Assembly (NCBI GenBank): GCA_937872225.1
Contig: CALMRZ010000078.1
Coordinates: 62,001 to 126,000 of the forward strand
Reading direction: 5' to 3'
DNA from: an uncultured Spirochaetota bacterium
Lineage (GTDB): Bacteria; Spirochaetota; UBA4802; UBA5550
Length of the DNA: 64,000 nt
Below the pieces are notes generated by a model that had not been told where the DNA came from, did no database searches, and was given only the letters and a program-made list of their open reading frames with translations. Both the position numbers and the translations under genes were made by a program. Below, one piece after another: positions 17,189 to 25,760 of this stretch; within the stretch, counting starts at the first letter, position 1, and the number at the start of each line of letters is the position of its first letter.

Positions 17189-18388
17189 ATGGCACATAGA
17201 AAAAAGAACAGAAATGTAGGCATAATCGGCATCGGGCAGACTAAGCATTCCAGCCACCGCGAAGATGTCAACCAGCCTGAAATGATACATGAAGCGGTCA
17301 GCCTTGCCCTGAAGGACGCGGGCCTGACCATGAAAGACATCGACTGCATCGTCCATGGCAACATGGAGCTCTTCGAAATGGTGCACCAGCCCGATATGTG
17401 GCACGTTCTGGGAACCGGCGCTTACGGCAAGGACTGCATAAGGATCACCACCGGCGGCACCGTCGGAGCGACGATCTCCTGCGCCGCCGACAACCTGGTG
17501 GCCTCGGGCATGTACGACATCGTCATGGCCATCGGCTTCGAGAAGCTGCAGGAAGGCCACACCACGGGCGGCATCACCAACATGGCCGACCCCCTCTGGT
17601 TCCGCAAGATCCAGGCGGGGGCCCTCACCGGCTCCGCGGCCTATGACGTCATCGACACGATCGGCCTGGAACGCGCCAACAGGGCGTCGATGACCTACCG
17701 GATCATAATGGACAAGCACGCGGGCTTGAATCCCAACGCGCACCGCGCATTCGGCCTTGATTTCAGCCAGATAGACGACCTCGTCCGGACGTCGCCGCGC
17801 CTTGTCGGCGACCTGAAGCTCATCGAGATGTGCTCCCAGTCCGACGGAGCCTGCTGCGTCATCTACGCCTGCGAGAAGAAGGCAAAAGAGCTTTCCAAGC
17901 ACCCGGTCTGGATACGGGACCACATCACGGTGCACAAGGAAGAGACCTTCACCATCTTCGGATACAACAAGAAATATCCCTGGCTCAGGACACATAAATT
18001 TGCTGCCGAACAGCTTTTTAAACGCAACAATATAACCAATCCGCTGGAATATTTCGACGTGTTCGAGATGTACGATCCGGCGACGTGGTGGGCTCTTGAC
18101 TGGATCAAGGATTTCTTTAATCTGGAGGGTGACGAACATATCAAGCTCGTGGAAAACCACGAGATTATGATCGGCGGCACAATGCCCATCAACCCCTCGG
18201 GCGGCGTTATCGGGTCGAACCCGATCGGCGCGACGGCCCTGATCCGCGTGGCGGAGGCCGCGCTGCAGGTGCGCGGCAATGCCGGGCCGCACCAGATCCC
18301 GACCCCGGTCAATCACGCGCTCGCTTCCGGCTTCGGCGGCACCATGTGGACGGTGCTCACGATGCTCGAGAAGGAACTTAACTGGTAG
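17189..18388 (+). CDS. Thiolase-superfamily protein, type B (SCP2-thiolase-like)
   Basis: 399 residues from ATG 17189 with GGGAGG upstream. It starts VGIIGIGQTKHSSHREDVNQPE, the usual beta-strand of lipid-transfer thiolases. The nucleophile region is ITTGGTVGATI, with Thr where Cys is expected. The HDCF-type site is EMYDPATW, with Tyr in the His position. The MPINPSGGVIGSNPIGATALIR loop is intact. It is a close paralogue of the protein at 27401 (matching N-terminus, TTGGT, PINPSGGVI). Tyr-containing, Cys-less thiolase homologues paired with DUF35 proteins cleave beta-hydroxy acyl-CoA thioesters by retro-aldol reaction in Actinobacteria; that role here is inference. Confidence 0.85.
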   Translation: MAHRKKNRNVGIIGIGQTKHSSHREDVNQPEMIHEAVSLALKDAGLTMKDIDCIVHGNMELFEMVHQPDMWHVLGTGAYGKDCIRITTGGTVGATISCAADNLVASGMYDIVMAIGFEKLQEGHTTGGITNMADPLWFRKIQAGALTGSAAYDVIDTIGLERANRASMTYRIIMDKHAGLNPNAHRAFGLDFSQIDDLVRTSPRLVGDLKLIEMCSQSDGACCVIYACEKKAKELSKHPVWIRDHITVHKEETFTIFGYNKKYPWLRTHKFAAEQLFKRNNITNPLEYFDVFEMYDPATWWALDWIKDFFNLEGDEHIKLVENHEIMIGGTMPINPSGGVIGSNPIGATALIRVAEAALQVRGNAGPHQIPTPVNHALASGFGGTMWTVLTMLEKELNW

Positions 18389-18398
18389 GAGGAAAACC

Positions 18399-19589
18399 AT
18401 GGCAGAATACTGGGGAGTAAAAGTAGAAGATATATTCAATTCAATGAAGGAGCGTTTCCGTCCCGAGGGCGCCAAGGGCGTCGACGCCGTTTTTGGCTAC
18501 GACATCCAGGGCGAGGGCAAGTGGAAGCTTACGGTCAAGAACGACGGCATGACGCTGGAGAAGACCGATGACCTGTCGGGCTGTGTGGCAACGATGAAGG
18601 CCGACGGCGAGACCTTCGTGGGCGTGAACACCGGCAAGGTGGACGCGGCGAACGCTTTCATGGGCGGCAAGGTCAAGGTCGACGGCGACATGGGCGCCTT
18701 CGGCAAGACCGGCAAGCTTTTCCGCAAGTATGTCATCGGACCGAAAGCGATGTCCACAAAGGACTATCTCAAGGACATGTTCGCGACGATGATACCGCGC
18801 TTTAAGGCCGAAGCATCCGACGGCGTCGATGCCTCCTTCGCCTTTGACCTGGGAGGGCCTGAAGGCGGCAAGTGGACCGTGTTCGTAAAGGACAAAAAGT
18901 GCACGATAACAGAGACCATAGAGGGGAAACCGACGGTTACCCTTGAATTCAGCGATGCCAAGGATTACGTCGACTTCATCCTGGGCAAGATTGACGCCCA
19001 GAGCCTCATGGCTTCCGGCAAGGCCGGCGCCAAGGGCGATATCAACATGATGGCGACGAAATGGCCCGTCCTGTTTGAGAAATACAAGGATCCCAATGCG
19101 GGTGCTGTTCCGGAGCAGGAGCTCCTGGTGCTCAAGCGGACCATATCGGTAAACCAGCGGTTTGCCACCGGCCCCGTCATGGGCAAGTTCCTCAAGGGAT
19201 TGAAGGACAAAAAGATCATCGCCAACAAGTGCCCCCAGTGCGGCCGCCTGCAGCTTCCGCCCCGGGAAGTATGCGCCGAGTGCCGCGTGCGCGTCACTGA
19301 ATACGTCGAGGTCGGGCCCAAGGGCGAGGTCCGCTACATGGATACCGTTTACTATGCCATGCCCGACCCGCTCACCGGCGTGGCCCGGGAAACCCCGTAC
19401 GGTTCGATCAATATCCTCCTGGACGGCTGCAAGGGTAACGAGACCCTGCCGCATTTTATCCGGAGGGACCAGATAGAAAAGATCCAGATGGGCTGGGATG
19501 ACAAGAAGGGAACGAGAGTCCGCCCCGTCTGGGAGGAAAACCGTATCGGCGATATCTGGGACATCAAATACTTCGAGATAGATGAATAA
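18399..19589 (+). CDS. SCP2-SCP2-DUF35 fusion protein
   Basis: 396 residues from ATG 18399 with GGAGG 7 bp upstream. Residues ~5-115 and ~120-228 are two sterol-carrier-protein-2 (SCP2) domains, each with a lipid-binding pattern such as GKWKLTVKNDG...FVGVNTGKVDAANAFMGGKVKVDG. Residues ~255-396 are a DUF35 protein. Its rubredoxin-like zinc ribbon is Cys278, 281, 292 and 295 with the standard LPPREVC linker, and an OB fold follows. DUF35 subunits bind thiolase-superfamily partners and accept the CoA thioester. Joining two hydrophobic-cargo domains to the DUF35 partner could keep a bulky lipid substrate at the thiolase complex. In animals SCP2 is fused to the thiolase itself (SCPx), so this is the mirror arrangement. 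It directly follows the type A and type B genes. Confidence 0.88.
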   Translation: MAEYWGVKVEDIFNSMKERFRPEGAKGVDAVFGYDIQGEGKWKLTVKNDGMTLEKTDDLSGCVATMKADGETFVGVNTGKVDAANAFMGGKVKVDGDMGAFGKTGKLFRKYVIGPKAMSTKDYLKDMFATMIPRFKAEASDGVDASFAFDLGGPEGGKWTVFVKDKKCTITETIEGKPTVTLEFSDAKDYVDFILGKIDAQSLMASGKAGAKGDINMMATKWPVLFEKYKDPNAGAVPEQELLVLKRTISVNQRFATGPVMGKFLKGLKDKKIIANKCPQCGRLQLPPREVCAECRVRVTEYVEVGPKGEVRYMDTVYYAMPDPLTGVARETPYGSINILLDGCKGNETLPHFIRRDQIEKIQMGWDDKKGTRVRPVWEENRIGDIWDIKYFEIDE

Positions 19590-19600
19590 GGAGCAGGGAT

Positions 19601-21028
19601 ATGACAACGAAACCATTACAAGGGTATGAAGACAGCTTCATCGTAGAAGGCAAGATGGCGCTCCCGTATACCTATTTCGCCGGCCGGGTCGGCAGCAAGT
19701 TCATCACGACCATCCGTGACCAGAAGAAGATCATGGGAGTCAAATGCCCCGCCTGCAATACGGTATACCTTCCGCCGCGGCAGGTATGCGACACCGACTT
19801 CACCGATATCCGCGAGAACTGGGTCGAGGTGGGGAACAAGGGCACGGTGACGAATTTCACGGTGGTGCGCTATGACGACAAGCACCTGCCGCGGAAGGCG
19901 CCCTTTGTCCTGGCCCTTATCAAGCTGGAAGGAGCGACCACGCCCTTCATGCATATCCTCGAGGAATGCAAGATCGAGGACGTGAAGACAGGGATGAAGG
20001 TGGAGGCGGTGTTCGCCAAGGAAACCACGAGCACCATCCTCGATATAGATCATTTCAAGCCCGCCATTGAGACTCTGTCAGTCCACGAGCGCAATGCGGC
20101 GCGGAAGCAATGGGTTCCTGAAGATGAACCTGAAACTCAAGAAAAACGAAGAGGGGGAAAACCAGATATGTCAAAACCAGCAATTCTCACCGCGGCACTC
20201 ACCGGAGCCGCCACCATGAAGAACCAGAACCCGAACGTGCCGTACACACCGGCGGAGTTCGCGGAGGAAGCGTACAAGTGCTACAAGGCGGGAGCCGCCA
20301 TGGTGCACGTTCACGCGCGGATGGACAACGGCATGGCAACCCACGAGCATGACCGGATCAGGGCGACCCATGACGCGATCAAGGACAAGTGCCCGGACCT
20401 CATCGTCAACCTGAGCTCCGCCGTCGGCATGGGCAAGACCCCCGAGCAGCGGATCAGCCAGATCGTGGCGATCAAGCCGGAAATGGCCTCTCTGAACACC
20501 AACACGATGAACTTCAGCATCATCGACCGGAAGACCGGCAAGATCTTCATCGACTTCGTGTTCGAGAACACCTTCACCATGCTGCAGGATTTCGGCAAGG
20601 CCATGGAAGAGAACGGCGTCAAGCCCGAGATCGAAGTGTACGACATGGGCGGCCTTGACAACACCATGCTCATCGCCAAGCAGGGCATCTTCAGCGACCC
20701 GATGAACTTCAACTTCGTCTGGGGCGTCGCCGGCGGCCAGGCGTTCAGGGCCGATGCCTTCATAGCCCTCATGAACGCGCTGCCTCCGAAGGCGAACTTC
20801 ACCACCTGCGGCGTCGGCACGGACGAGTTCCCGGCCATCATGCAGTCATGCCTCTTGGGCGGCCACCTGCGGGTCGGCCTCGAGGACAACATACGGATGC
20901 CCAACGGCGAGCTTGCCAAGGGAAGCTACGAGCTCGTTGAAGTCGCCGCGCGGATGTGCGAGTGCCTCGGCAGGCCGATAGCGACGCCGGCCGAAGCCCG
21001 CGCGATCATGGGTCTCAAGAAGAAGTAG
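19601..21028 (+). CDS. DUF35 protein fused in frame to a beta-keto acid cleavage enzyme (BKACE, DUF849)
   Basis: 475 residues. Residues 1-~155 form a DUF35 acyl-CoA-associated protein, with ribbon positions Cys49, 52 and 63 but Asp66 instead of the fourth Cys. Residues 190-475 form a complete BKACE of ordinary length (286 residues). Its metal-binding His-x-His (VHVHAR, His47 and 49 of that domain) and LTAALTGA start are typical. BKACE enzymes convert a beta-keto acid plus acetyl-CoA into acetoacetate plus a new acyl-CoA. The ATG of Met190 (20168) still has AAGAGGGGG about 10 bp upstream, so BKACE may also be made alone. The linker is polar and low in structure. The gene lies 11 bp after the SCP2-DUF35 gene. 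Confidence 0.85.
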   Translation: MTTKPLQGYEDSFIVEGKMALPYTYFAGRVGSKFITTIRDQKKIMGVKCPACNTVYLPPRQVCDTDFTDIRENWVEVGNKGTVTNFTVVRYDDKHLPRKAPFVLALIKLEGATTPFMHILEECKIEDVKTGMKVEAVFAKETTSTILDIDHFKPAIETLSVHERNAARKQWVPEDEPETQEKRRGGKPDMSKPAILTAALTGAATMKNQNPNVPYTPAEFAEEAYKCYKAGAAMVHVHARMDNGMATHEHDRIRATHDAIKDKCPDLIVNLSSAVGMGKTPEQRISQIVAIKPEMASLNTNTMNFSIIDRKTGKIFIDFVFENTFTMLQDFGKAMEENGVKPEIEVYDMGGLDNTMLIAKQGIFSDPMNFNFVWGVAGGQAFRADAFIALMNALPPKANFTTCGVGTDEFPAIMQSCLLGGHLRVGLEDNIRMPNGELAKGSYELVEVAARMCECLGRPIATPAEARAIMGLKKK

Positions 21029-21037
21029 ATTTATGTC

Positions 21038-21068
21038 TTTGCCGCGGCGCATTCCGCGCCGCGGCAAA
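21038..21068. terminator. Strong intercistronic hairpin
   Basis: Perfect 13-bp arms TTTGCCGCGGCGC and GCGCCGCGGCAAA with a 5-base loop, between the BKACE fusion and the enoyl-CoA hydratase. The 3' side has only a few A/T bases, so it probably attenuates or protects the upstream mRNA. Confidence 0.55.
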
Positions 21069-21104
21069 ACGCTAGTATAAAAATTGATGCAGAGGAAATG
21101 ATCA

Positions 21105-21884
21105 ATGAGCGCGAAATGCAGTTATGAAGTCAATGAGCGGGGCGTGGCCCTCATGAAGATAAACAATCCGCCGATGAACGCCCTGGACGAGCAGACCATG
21201 CTCGAGCTGGAGTTCTGTCTCCACAAGATCCAGGTGGATGACGCGGTAAAGGTCGTGGTCATAACCGGCGAAGGCGGTACCTTTGTCGTGGGCGCGGACA
21301 TCAACAAGGTGCAGAACGTCAATACCCGCGAGGCGGGCGAGACCCTTACCGGCCGGGCCCATGAAATTATGAACCTTATAGAATTTTCGCCGAAACCGAT
21401 GATAGCCGCCATCAACGGCCTCTGCCTGGGCGGCGGCACCGAGCTGTCCATGGCGTGCCATATACGCTTCATCAGCGACCAGGCGCAGATGGGACTTCCG
21501 GAAATCATGCTGGGGATCATGCCGGCCTTCGGCGGGACCCAGCGCGCGGTTCGCATACTGGGCAAGGCCCGCGCCATGGAGATCATGCTCTCCGGCAAGT
21601 TCCTGCCCGCGGCGGAATGCGACAGGATCGGCCTGGTAAACCGGGTCATCCCCCATGCAACGCTGCTTGAAGAGGCGATGAAGTTCGCCAAGGACCTGTC
21701 GTTCAAGGGCGGTGTCGCCATGGGCGCCATCATTGAGGCCGTGACGAAAGGCGGGGACATGACGCTTGAAGAGGGGCTCAAACTCGAGAGCCGTCTCTTC
21801 GGGAAGCTGGCGGAGACGGAGGACAAGAAGGAGGGTATCGCGGCATTTCTGGAAAAACGCAAACCGGGCTTCAAGGGAAAATAG
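21105..21884 (+). CDS. Enoyl-CoA hydratase (crotonase family)
   Basis: 259 residues of crotonase fold. The oxyanion-hole region VVGADINKVQ (61-70) and both catalytic glutamates are present, Glu113 (GGGTELSMACH) and Glu133 (MGLPEIMLG). The protein should add water to 2-enoyl-CoA in a beta-oxidation-type pathway. It resembles the second crotonase at 53138 from end to end (same MGLPEI.LGI.P.FGGTQR and FLEKR tail), so the two are paralogues. A strong hairpin separates it from the BKACE gene, and the acyl-CoA synthetase follows after 116 bp. Confidence 0.9.
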   Translation: MSAKCSYEVNERGVALMKINNPPMNALDEQTMLELEFCLHKIQVDDAVKVVVITGEGGTFVVGADINKVQNVNTREAGETLTGRAHEIMNLIEFSPKPMIAAINGLCLGGGTELSMACHIRFISDQAQMGLPEIMLGIMPAFGGTQRAVRILGKARAMEIMLSGKFLPAAECDRIGLVNRVIPHATLLEEAMKFAKDLSFKGGVAMGAIIEAVTKGGDMTLEEGLKLESRLFGKLAETEDKKEGIAAFLEKRKPGFKGK

Positions 21885-22000
21885 CAGGGCAGTGTTGTCC
21901 CGATACGGGAATATGAGAATAATGCGGTTTGTTGAAGAACCCGCATGATGACCTGAAAGGCGTGGTATAAACGATTGGTATTAAAAAGAGGGGGAGTTAC

Positions 22001-23848
22001 ATGGAATTTTTAGAAAAGACTATGAATGATGTGTTCCGCAATCGTGTTAAAAAATACGGGGACAGGCTTGCGGTCGAGAAAAAGCTGGCCGGAAAATGGG
22101 AGACCGCTTCCTGGAACGAATATTACGACCGGGCCCGCGCCGTGGGATTGGGTCTGTATTCGCTCGGGGTAAGAAAAGGGCAGATGGTCGCGATCCTGTC
22201 CGAGAACAGGCTGGAGTGGTGCTACTCGGATATGGGGACCCTGGGCATAGGCGGCGTCGTCATACCGGTGTATCCCACCCTGGTGTCCGAGGAAGTGGAA
22301 TACATACTTCAGAATTCCGGCTCAAAGGTCATCATCACTGAAGATGCAAACCAGCTCAAAAAGGCGCTCGAGGTCATGGACAAGTGCCCCGACCTCGAAA
22401 AGATCGTTGTCATGCAGGATGCCGATGCAGACAAAACGAACCCCAAAATCATGACCTTCAGGGAACTCATGGAGCTTGGGCGCAAAAAGCACGCCGAGGA
22501 TCCGTCCCTGTTCGAAAAGCTCGCGTCCGAGGTCACGCAGGATGATCTTGCGACCCTGGTGTACACCTCGGGGACCACGGGACTCCCCAAGGGCGCCATG
22601 ATATCCCACGGCAATATTTTCTGGGTCGTCCAGTCCCTCGACAGGATCGAGCCGCATTTCGCCTCCGACAAGGACGTCCTGGTCGCGTTCCTGCCGCTGT
22701 CGCACGTGTTCCAGAGGATAGCCGGGCATTTCTATGCCATGTACTGCGGCATATGGACTTCCTACGCGGAAAGCATAGACACCCTCCTTGCCGATTTCGC
22801 CGAGAAGCGGCCCACCATGATCCTGGCCGTGCCCCGCGTGTGCGAGAAAGTGTACCAGAAGATCATGGCGCAGGTGCAGGAACAGTCCCCGTTCAAGCAG
22901 AAGGTGTTCCGGTGGGGCCAAAAGGTCGGCAACCGCATCAGCGAGCTCAGGGAAAATCACATGACCATTCCCGTCACCCTTAAACTGAAATACAAGATAG
23001 CCTATGCCATCATTTTCAAGAAGCTCCAGGAAAAACTGGGAGGCCGCGTTTCCTGGATGACGGCGTCCGGCGCCCCCACGGCCGAGGAGATCATACGGTT
23101 CTTCAATGCCGCCGGCATCACCGTCATATCGGGATACGGCATGACCGAGACCACGGCCCCGGCGACCATGCAGTCCCTGGCCGATTACCGGATCGGGACT
23201 GCGGGCAAGCCGATGCCCGGACAGGACATTAAGATAGCCGACGACGGCGAAATTCTGATCAAGGGCGGCAACGTCATCAAGGGATACTGGAAGCTGCCGG
23301 AAGAGACGGCCGAGGCCTTCACGCCCGACGGGTATTTCATGTCCGGCGATATCGGGATGTTTGATGACGAGGGGAACCTCCTCATCACGGACCGGAAGAA
23401 GGACCTGATTATCACATCGGGCGGCAAGAACGTGGCGCCCCAGAAGATCGAAAACCTCTTTAAGTCTGACCCGCTCTTCACGCAGTTCATCGTCATCGGC
23501 GAGAAGAAGAAGTATCTCACCGGTTTGTGCAACATCAACCTGGAAGAGGTGGAGCGCTTCGCCAAGCAGGAAGGAATAACGTACGGAAAACCGGCGGAAC
23601 TGCTGGATAACCCGAAAGTGCTCGATATGATCAAGCAGCACGTGGAGGAGCGGAACAAGCACCTGGCCAAGTACGAATCGATCAAGAATTACCGTATCGT
23701 CAAGACGGACTTCTCGCAGGAAGGCGGCGAGCTGACGCCTTCGCTCAAGGTAAAGCGGAAGGTCGTGCAGCAGAAATACAAGGACCTCATCGACCAGATG
23801 TACGAGAAGGAAGCGGTCGACGAGCTGTATGCTCAAAGCAAGAATTAA
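22001..23848 (+). CDS. Long-chain acyl-CoA synthetase (AMP-forming)
   Basis: 615 residues, the usual length for FAA1/FadD15-type ligases. Motifs include the ATP-binding TLVYTSGTTGLPKGAMISHG (~185-204), VISGYGMTETTAPATM (~375), YFMSGDIGMFDDEGNLLITDRKKDLIITSGGKN (~445-477) and the C-terminal lysine region. It activates a carboxylic acid to its CoA thioester through an acyl-adenylate, at the cytoplasmic side of the membrane. As the only AMP-dependent ligase in the island, it is the likely entry point of the pathway. GGGGGAG precedes the ATG at 22001. Substrate chain length cannot be read from sequence. Confidence 0.92.
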   Translation: MEFLEKTMNDVFRNRVKKYGDRLAVEKKLAGKWETASWNEYYDRARAVGLGLYSLGVRKGQMVAILSENRLEWCYSDMGTLGIGGVVIPVYPTLVSEEVEYILQNSGSKVIITEDANQLKKALEVMDKCPDLEKIVVMQDADADKTNPKIMTFRELMELGRKKHAEDPSLFEKLASEVTQDDLATLVYTSGTTGLPKGAMISHGNIFWVVQSLDRIEPHFASDKDVLVAFLPLSHVFQRIAGHFYAMYCGIWTSYAESIDTLLADFAEKRPTMILAVPRVCEKVYQKIMAQVQEQSPFKQKVFRWGQKVGNRISELRENHMTIPVTLKLKYKIAYAIIFKKLQEKLGGRVSWMTASGAPTAEEIIRFFNAAGITVISGYGMTETTAPATMQSLADYRIGTAGKPMPGQDIKIADDGEILIKGGNVIKGYWKLPEETAEAFTPDGYFMSGDIGMFDDEGNLLITDRKKDLIITSGGKNVAPQKIENLFKSDPLFTQFIVIGEKKKYLTGLCNINLEEVERFAKQEGITYGKPAELLDNPKVLDMIKQHVEERNKHLAKYESIKNYRIVKTDFSQEGGELTPSLKVKRKVVQQKYKDLIDQMYEKEAVDELYAQSKN

Positions 23849-23917
23849 TTATTTGGAAACTGCAGTAGCGTTACACGTTACAGCGATATAAATCCGGGAG
23901 GATTAAGGAGATACGTT

Positions 23918-24913
23918 ATGAACAAGGCAGTTGAACTGAAACAGGGCCAAAACCAACTGTTTTCCGATCCTGATGCCGACAAGGCTCGGGAATTTTTCAG
24001 GCATAAGTCCCGTGCCATGGTGAACAAGGTCACTACCGCAGAAGACGCGGTTAAGAGGCTCTTGAAAGACGGCGATTATCTGACCATAGGCGGGTTTGGC
24101 GCGAACAGGATCCCCACGGCCATTCTACATGAGATATGCCGGCAGGGGAAGAAAAACCTGGCCTTCGCGGGTCATACGGCGACCCATGACATGCAGATAC
24201 TGATCGCAGGCGAGTGCATCGATCGGCTGGATATAGCCTACATCATAGGCCTGGAGGCGCGGGGGCTTTCCCCCAGCTCGCGGCGCGCCGTCGAAAGCGG
24301 CAAGATCAAGCTCACCGAGTGGACCAACGCGACGCTTTCCTGGCGGATCAAGGCCGCGGCGATGGGCCTTTCATTTCTGCCGGCGCGGAACATCATGGGT
24401 ACCGACACCTTCAAGTACAGCGCCGACAAGGAAATCGTGTGCCCCTTTACCGGACAGAAGTATGTGGCGCACCCCGCGCTTTATCCGGACTTCGCCGCCA
24501 TCCACGTGCACGAGTGCGACGTGTATGGCAACGCCCACGTGTTCGGATCATCGGTGTCCGACCAGGACCTGGCCAAGGCGGCCAAGCGGGTCGTGCTCAC
24601 CACCGAACGGATCATCCCCAACGAAGAGATCAGGCGCCAGCCCCACGCGACTTTCATTCCCTTCTGGTGCGTCGACGCCGTCGTCGAGGTGCCCTACGGC
24701 AGCTATCCGGGCAACATGCCCTATGAGTATTTCTCGGACGAGGCATACCTGAAAGAATGGCTGAACATCGAGAAGGACCCCGAGGAATTCAAGAAGTTCT
24801 TCAAAAAGCAGGTCCTCGACACGAAGAACTTCAACGAGTACCTGGAGTTGAACGGCGGCATCGAAAAGATGATCAAGCTGCGCGCCATCGAGCATCTGAC
24901 TGACAAGAAATAA
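23918..24913 (+). CDS. CoA-transferase family I alpha subunit (GctA/IpdA-like)
   Basis: 331 residues. The glycine-rich start DYLTIGGFGANRIPTAILHEICRQGKKNLAFAGHT (~52-86) and LDIAYIIGLEARGLSPSSRRAVESGKI (~104-130) are typical of alpha subunits of glutaconate-type CoA-transferases. The same fold includes IpdAB, which opens the last steroid ring in cholesterol catabolism. The beta subunit gene follows 11 bp downstream. The family moves CoA between acids or, in IpdAB, hydrolyses a cyclic keto-acyl-CoA; sequence alone does not decide which. A GGGAGG site stands a little upstream of the ATG at 23918. Confidence 0.88.
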   Translation: MNKAVELKQGQNQLFSDPDADKAREFFRHKSRAMVNKVTTAEDAVKRLLKDGDYLTIGGFGANRIPTAILHEICRQGKKNLAFAGHTATHDMQILIAGECIDRLDIAYIIGLEARGLSPSSRRAVESGKIKLTEWTNATLSWRIKAAAMGLSFLPARNIMGTDTFKYSADKEIVCPFTGQKYVAHPALYPDFAAIHVHECDVYGNAHVFGSSVSDQDLAKAAKRVVLTTERIIPNEEIRRQPHATFIPFWCVDAVVEVPYGSYPGNMPYEYFSDEAYLKEWLNIEKDPEEFKKFFKKQVLDTKNFNEYLELNGGIEKMIKLRAIEHLTDKK

Positions 24914-24924
24914 GGAGAATTACC

Positions 24925-25695
24925 ATGGCAGATTATAATCCAATGGAATTAATGATATGTGTTGCGGCGCGTAACCTCGAGGACGGGGCCACCGTCGTCG
25001 TGGGCACCGGCGCACCCTGCGCGGCGGCCATGCTGGCGCAAAAGACGCACTCGCCGAACCTGTGCATCATGTTTGAAGCGGGCGGCATCGCGCCGATCCT
25101 GCCCTCGATGCCGATATCGGTGGGCGACTCCCGGACCTTCCACAGGGCCATCTTGGCCAGTTCCATGCCGGACGTCATGGAGACCTGCCAGCGCGGGATG
25201 GTCGACTACACGTTCCTGGGCGGAGCGCAGATAGACATGTACGGGAACATCAACTCCACGATGATCGGCGACGATCACGCGAAGCCGAAAGTCCGTTTCC
25301 CGGGATCGGGCGGGGCGAACGACCTGGCCTCACTCTGCTGGAGGACCATGATGATGACGCCGCAGGACGCCAAGCGTTTCACGGACAAGATCAACTTTAT
25401 AACGTCCCCCGGTTATCTGCAGGGAGGCAACACGCGCTACGAAGCGGGCCTTCCCAAGGGAACGGGCCCCTACCGGATCATCACCAACATGGCGATCATG
25501 GGCTTCGACGAGGAGACCAAGTGGATGAAGGTGCTCAATGTCAACCCCGGCTACAGCCGGAAGGACATCCAGGACAACTGCGGCTTCGAACTGAAGTGGG
25601 CGGACAAGCTTGTCGATACCGATCCTCCCCACGCGGACGAACTGCGCATTCTCCGCGAAGAGGTGGATCCGCACCGGTATATAATAGGAAGATAA
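24925..25695 (+). CDS. CoA-transferase family I beta subunit (GctB/IpdB-like)
   Basis: 256 residues, partner of the gene just upstream. ATVVVGTGAPCAAAMLAQKTHSPNLCIMFEAGGIAP (~22-57) contains the FEAGG segment where family I enzymes carry a Glu; AGG replaces the SENG or ENG of classical transferases. DYTFLGGAQIDMYGNINSTMIGD and RFPGSGGANDLA are further family signatures. Strong ribosome-binding site AAGGAG. The altered Glu loop is seen in IpdB-like proteins too, so a hydrolase role is possible. A 30-bp perfect palindrome follows the stop codon. Confidence 0.87.
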   Translation: MADYNPMELMICVAARNLEDGATVVVGTGAPCAAAMLAQKTHSPNLCIMFEAGGIAPILPSMPISVGDSRTFHRAILASSMPDVMETCQRGMVDYTFLGGAQIDMYGNINSTMIGDDHAKPKVRFPGSGGANDLASLCWRTMMMTPQDAKRFTDKINFITSPGYLQGGNTRYEAGLPKGTGPYRIITNMAIMGFDEETKWMKVLNVNPGYSRKDIQDNCGFELKWADKLVDTDPPHADELRILREEVDPHRYIIGR

Positions 25696-25702
25696 TGCCC
25701 CA

Positions 25703-25732
25703 TGAAGGCGGGGTCACGTGACCCCGCCTTCA
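25703..25732. terminator. 30-bp perfect palindrome between CoA-transferase and DUF35 genes
   Basis: 15-bp arms with no spacer, centred on CACGTG (arm TGAAGGCGGGGTCAC), eight bases after the stop of the CoA-transferase beta gene. No T-run follows, only CGGGGGG. It may attenuate transcription into the second thiolase cassette or bind a dimeric protein. Confidence 0.5.
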
Positions 25733-25760
25733 CGGGGGGATTTTAACAAGGAGACCAATC

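Noticed and set aside
16007-18475. 822-residue open frame on the minus strand
   Set aside because: Antisense of the two thiolase-like genes; high GC at third positions keeps the opposite frame open. No start signal, no domain.
23918-25695. Assigning the CoA-transferase pair firmly as IpdAB (steroid ring hydrolase)
   Set aside because: The fold and Glu loop are compatible, but the same features occur in glutaconate-type transferases. No other steroid-ring genes are visible, so only a family-level call is given.
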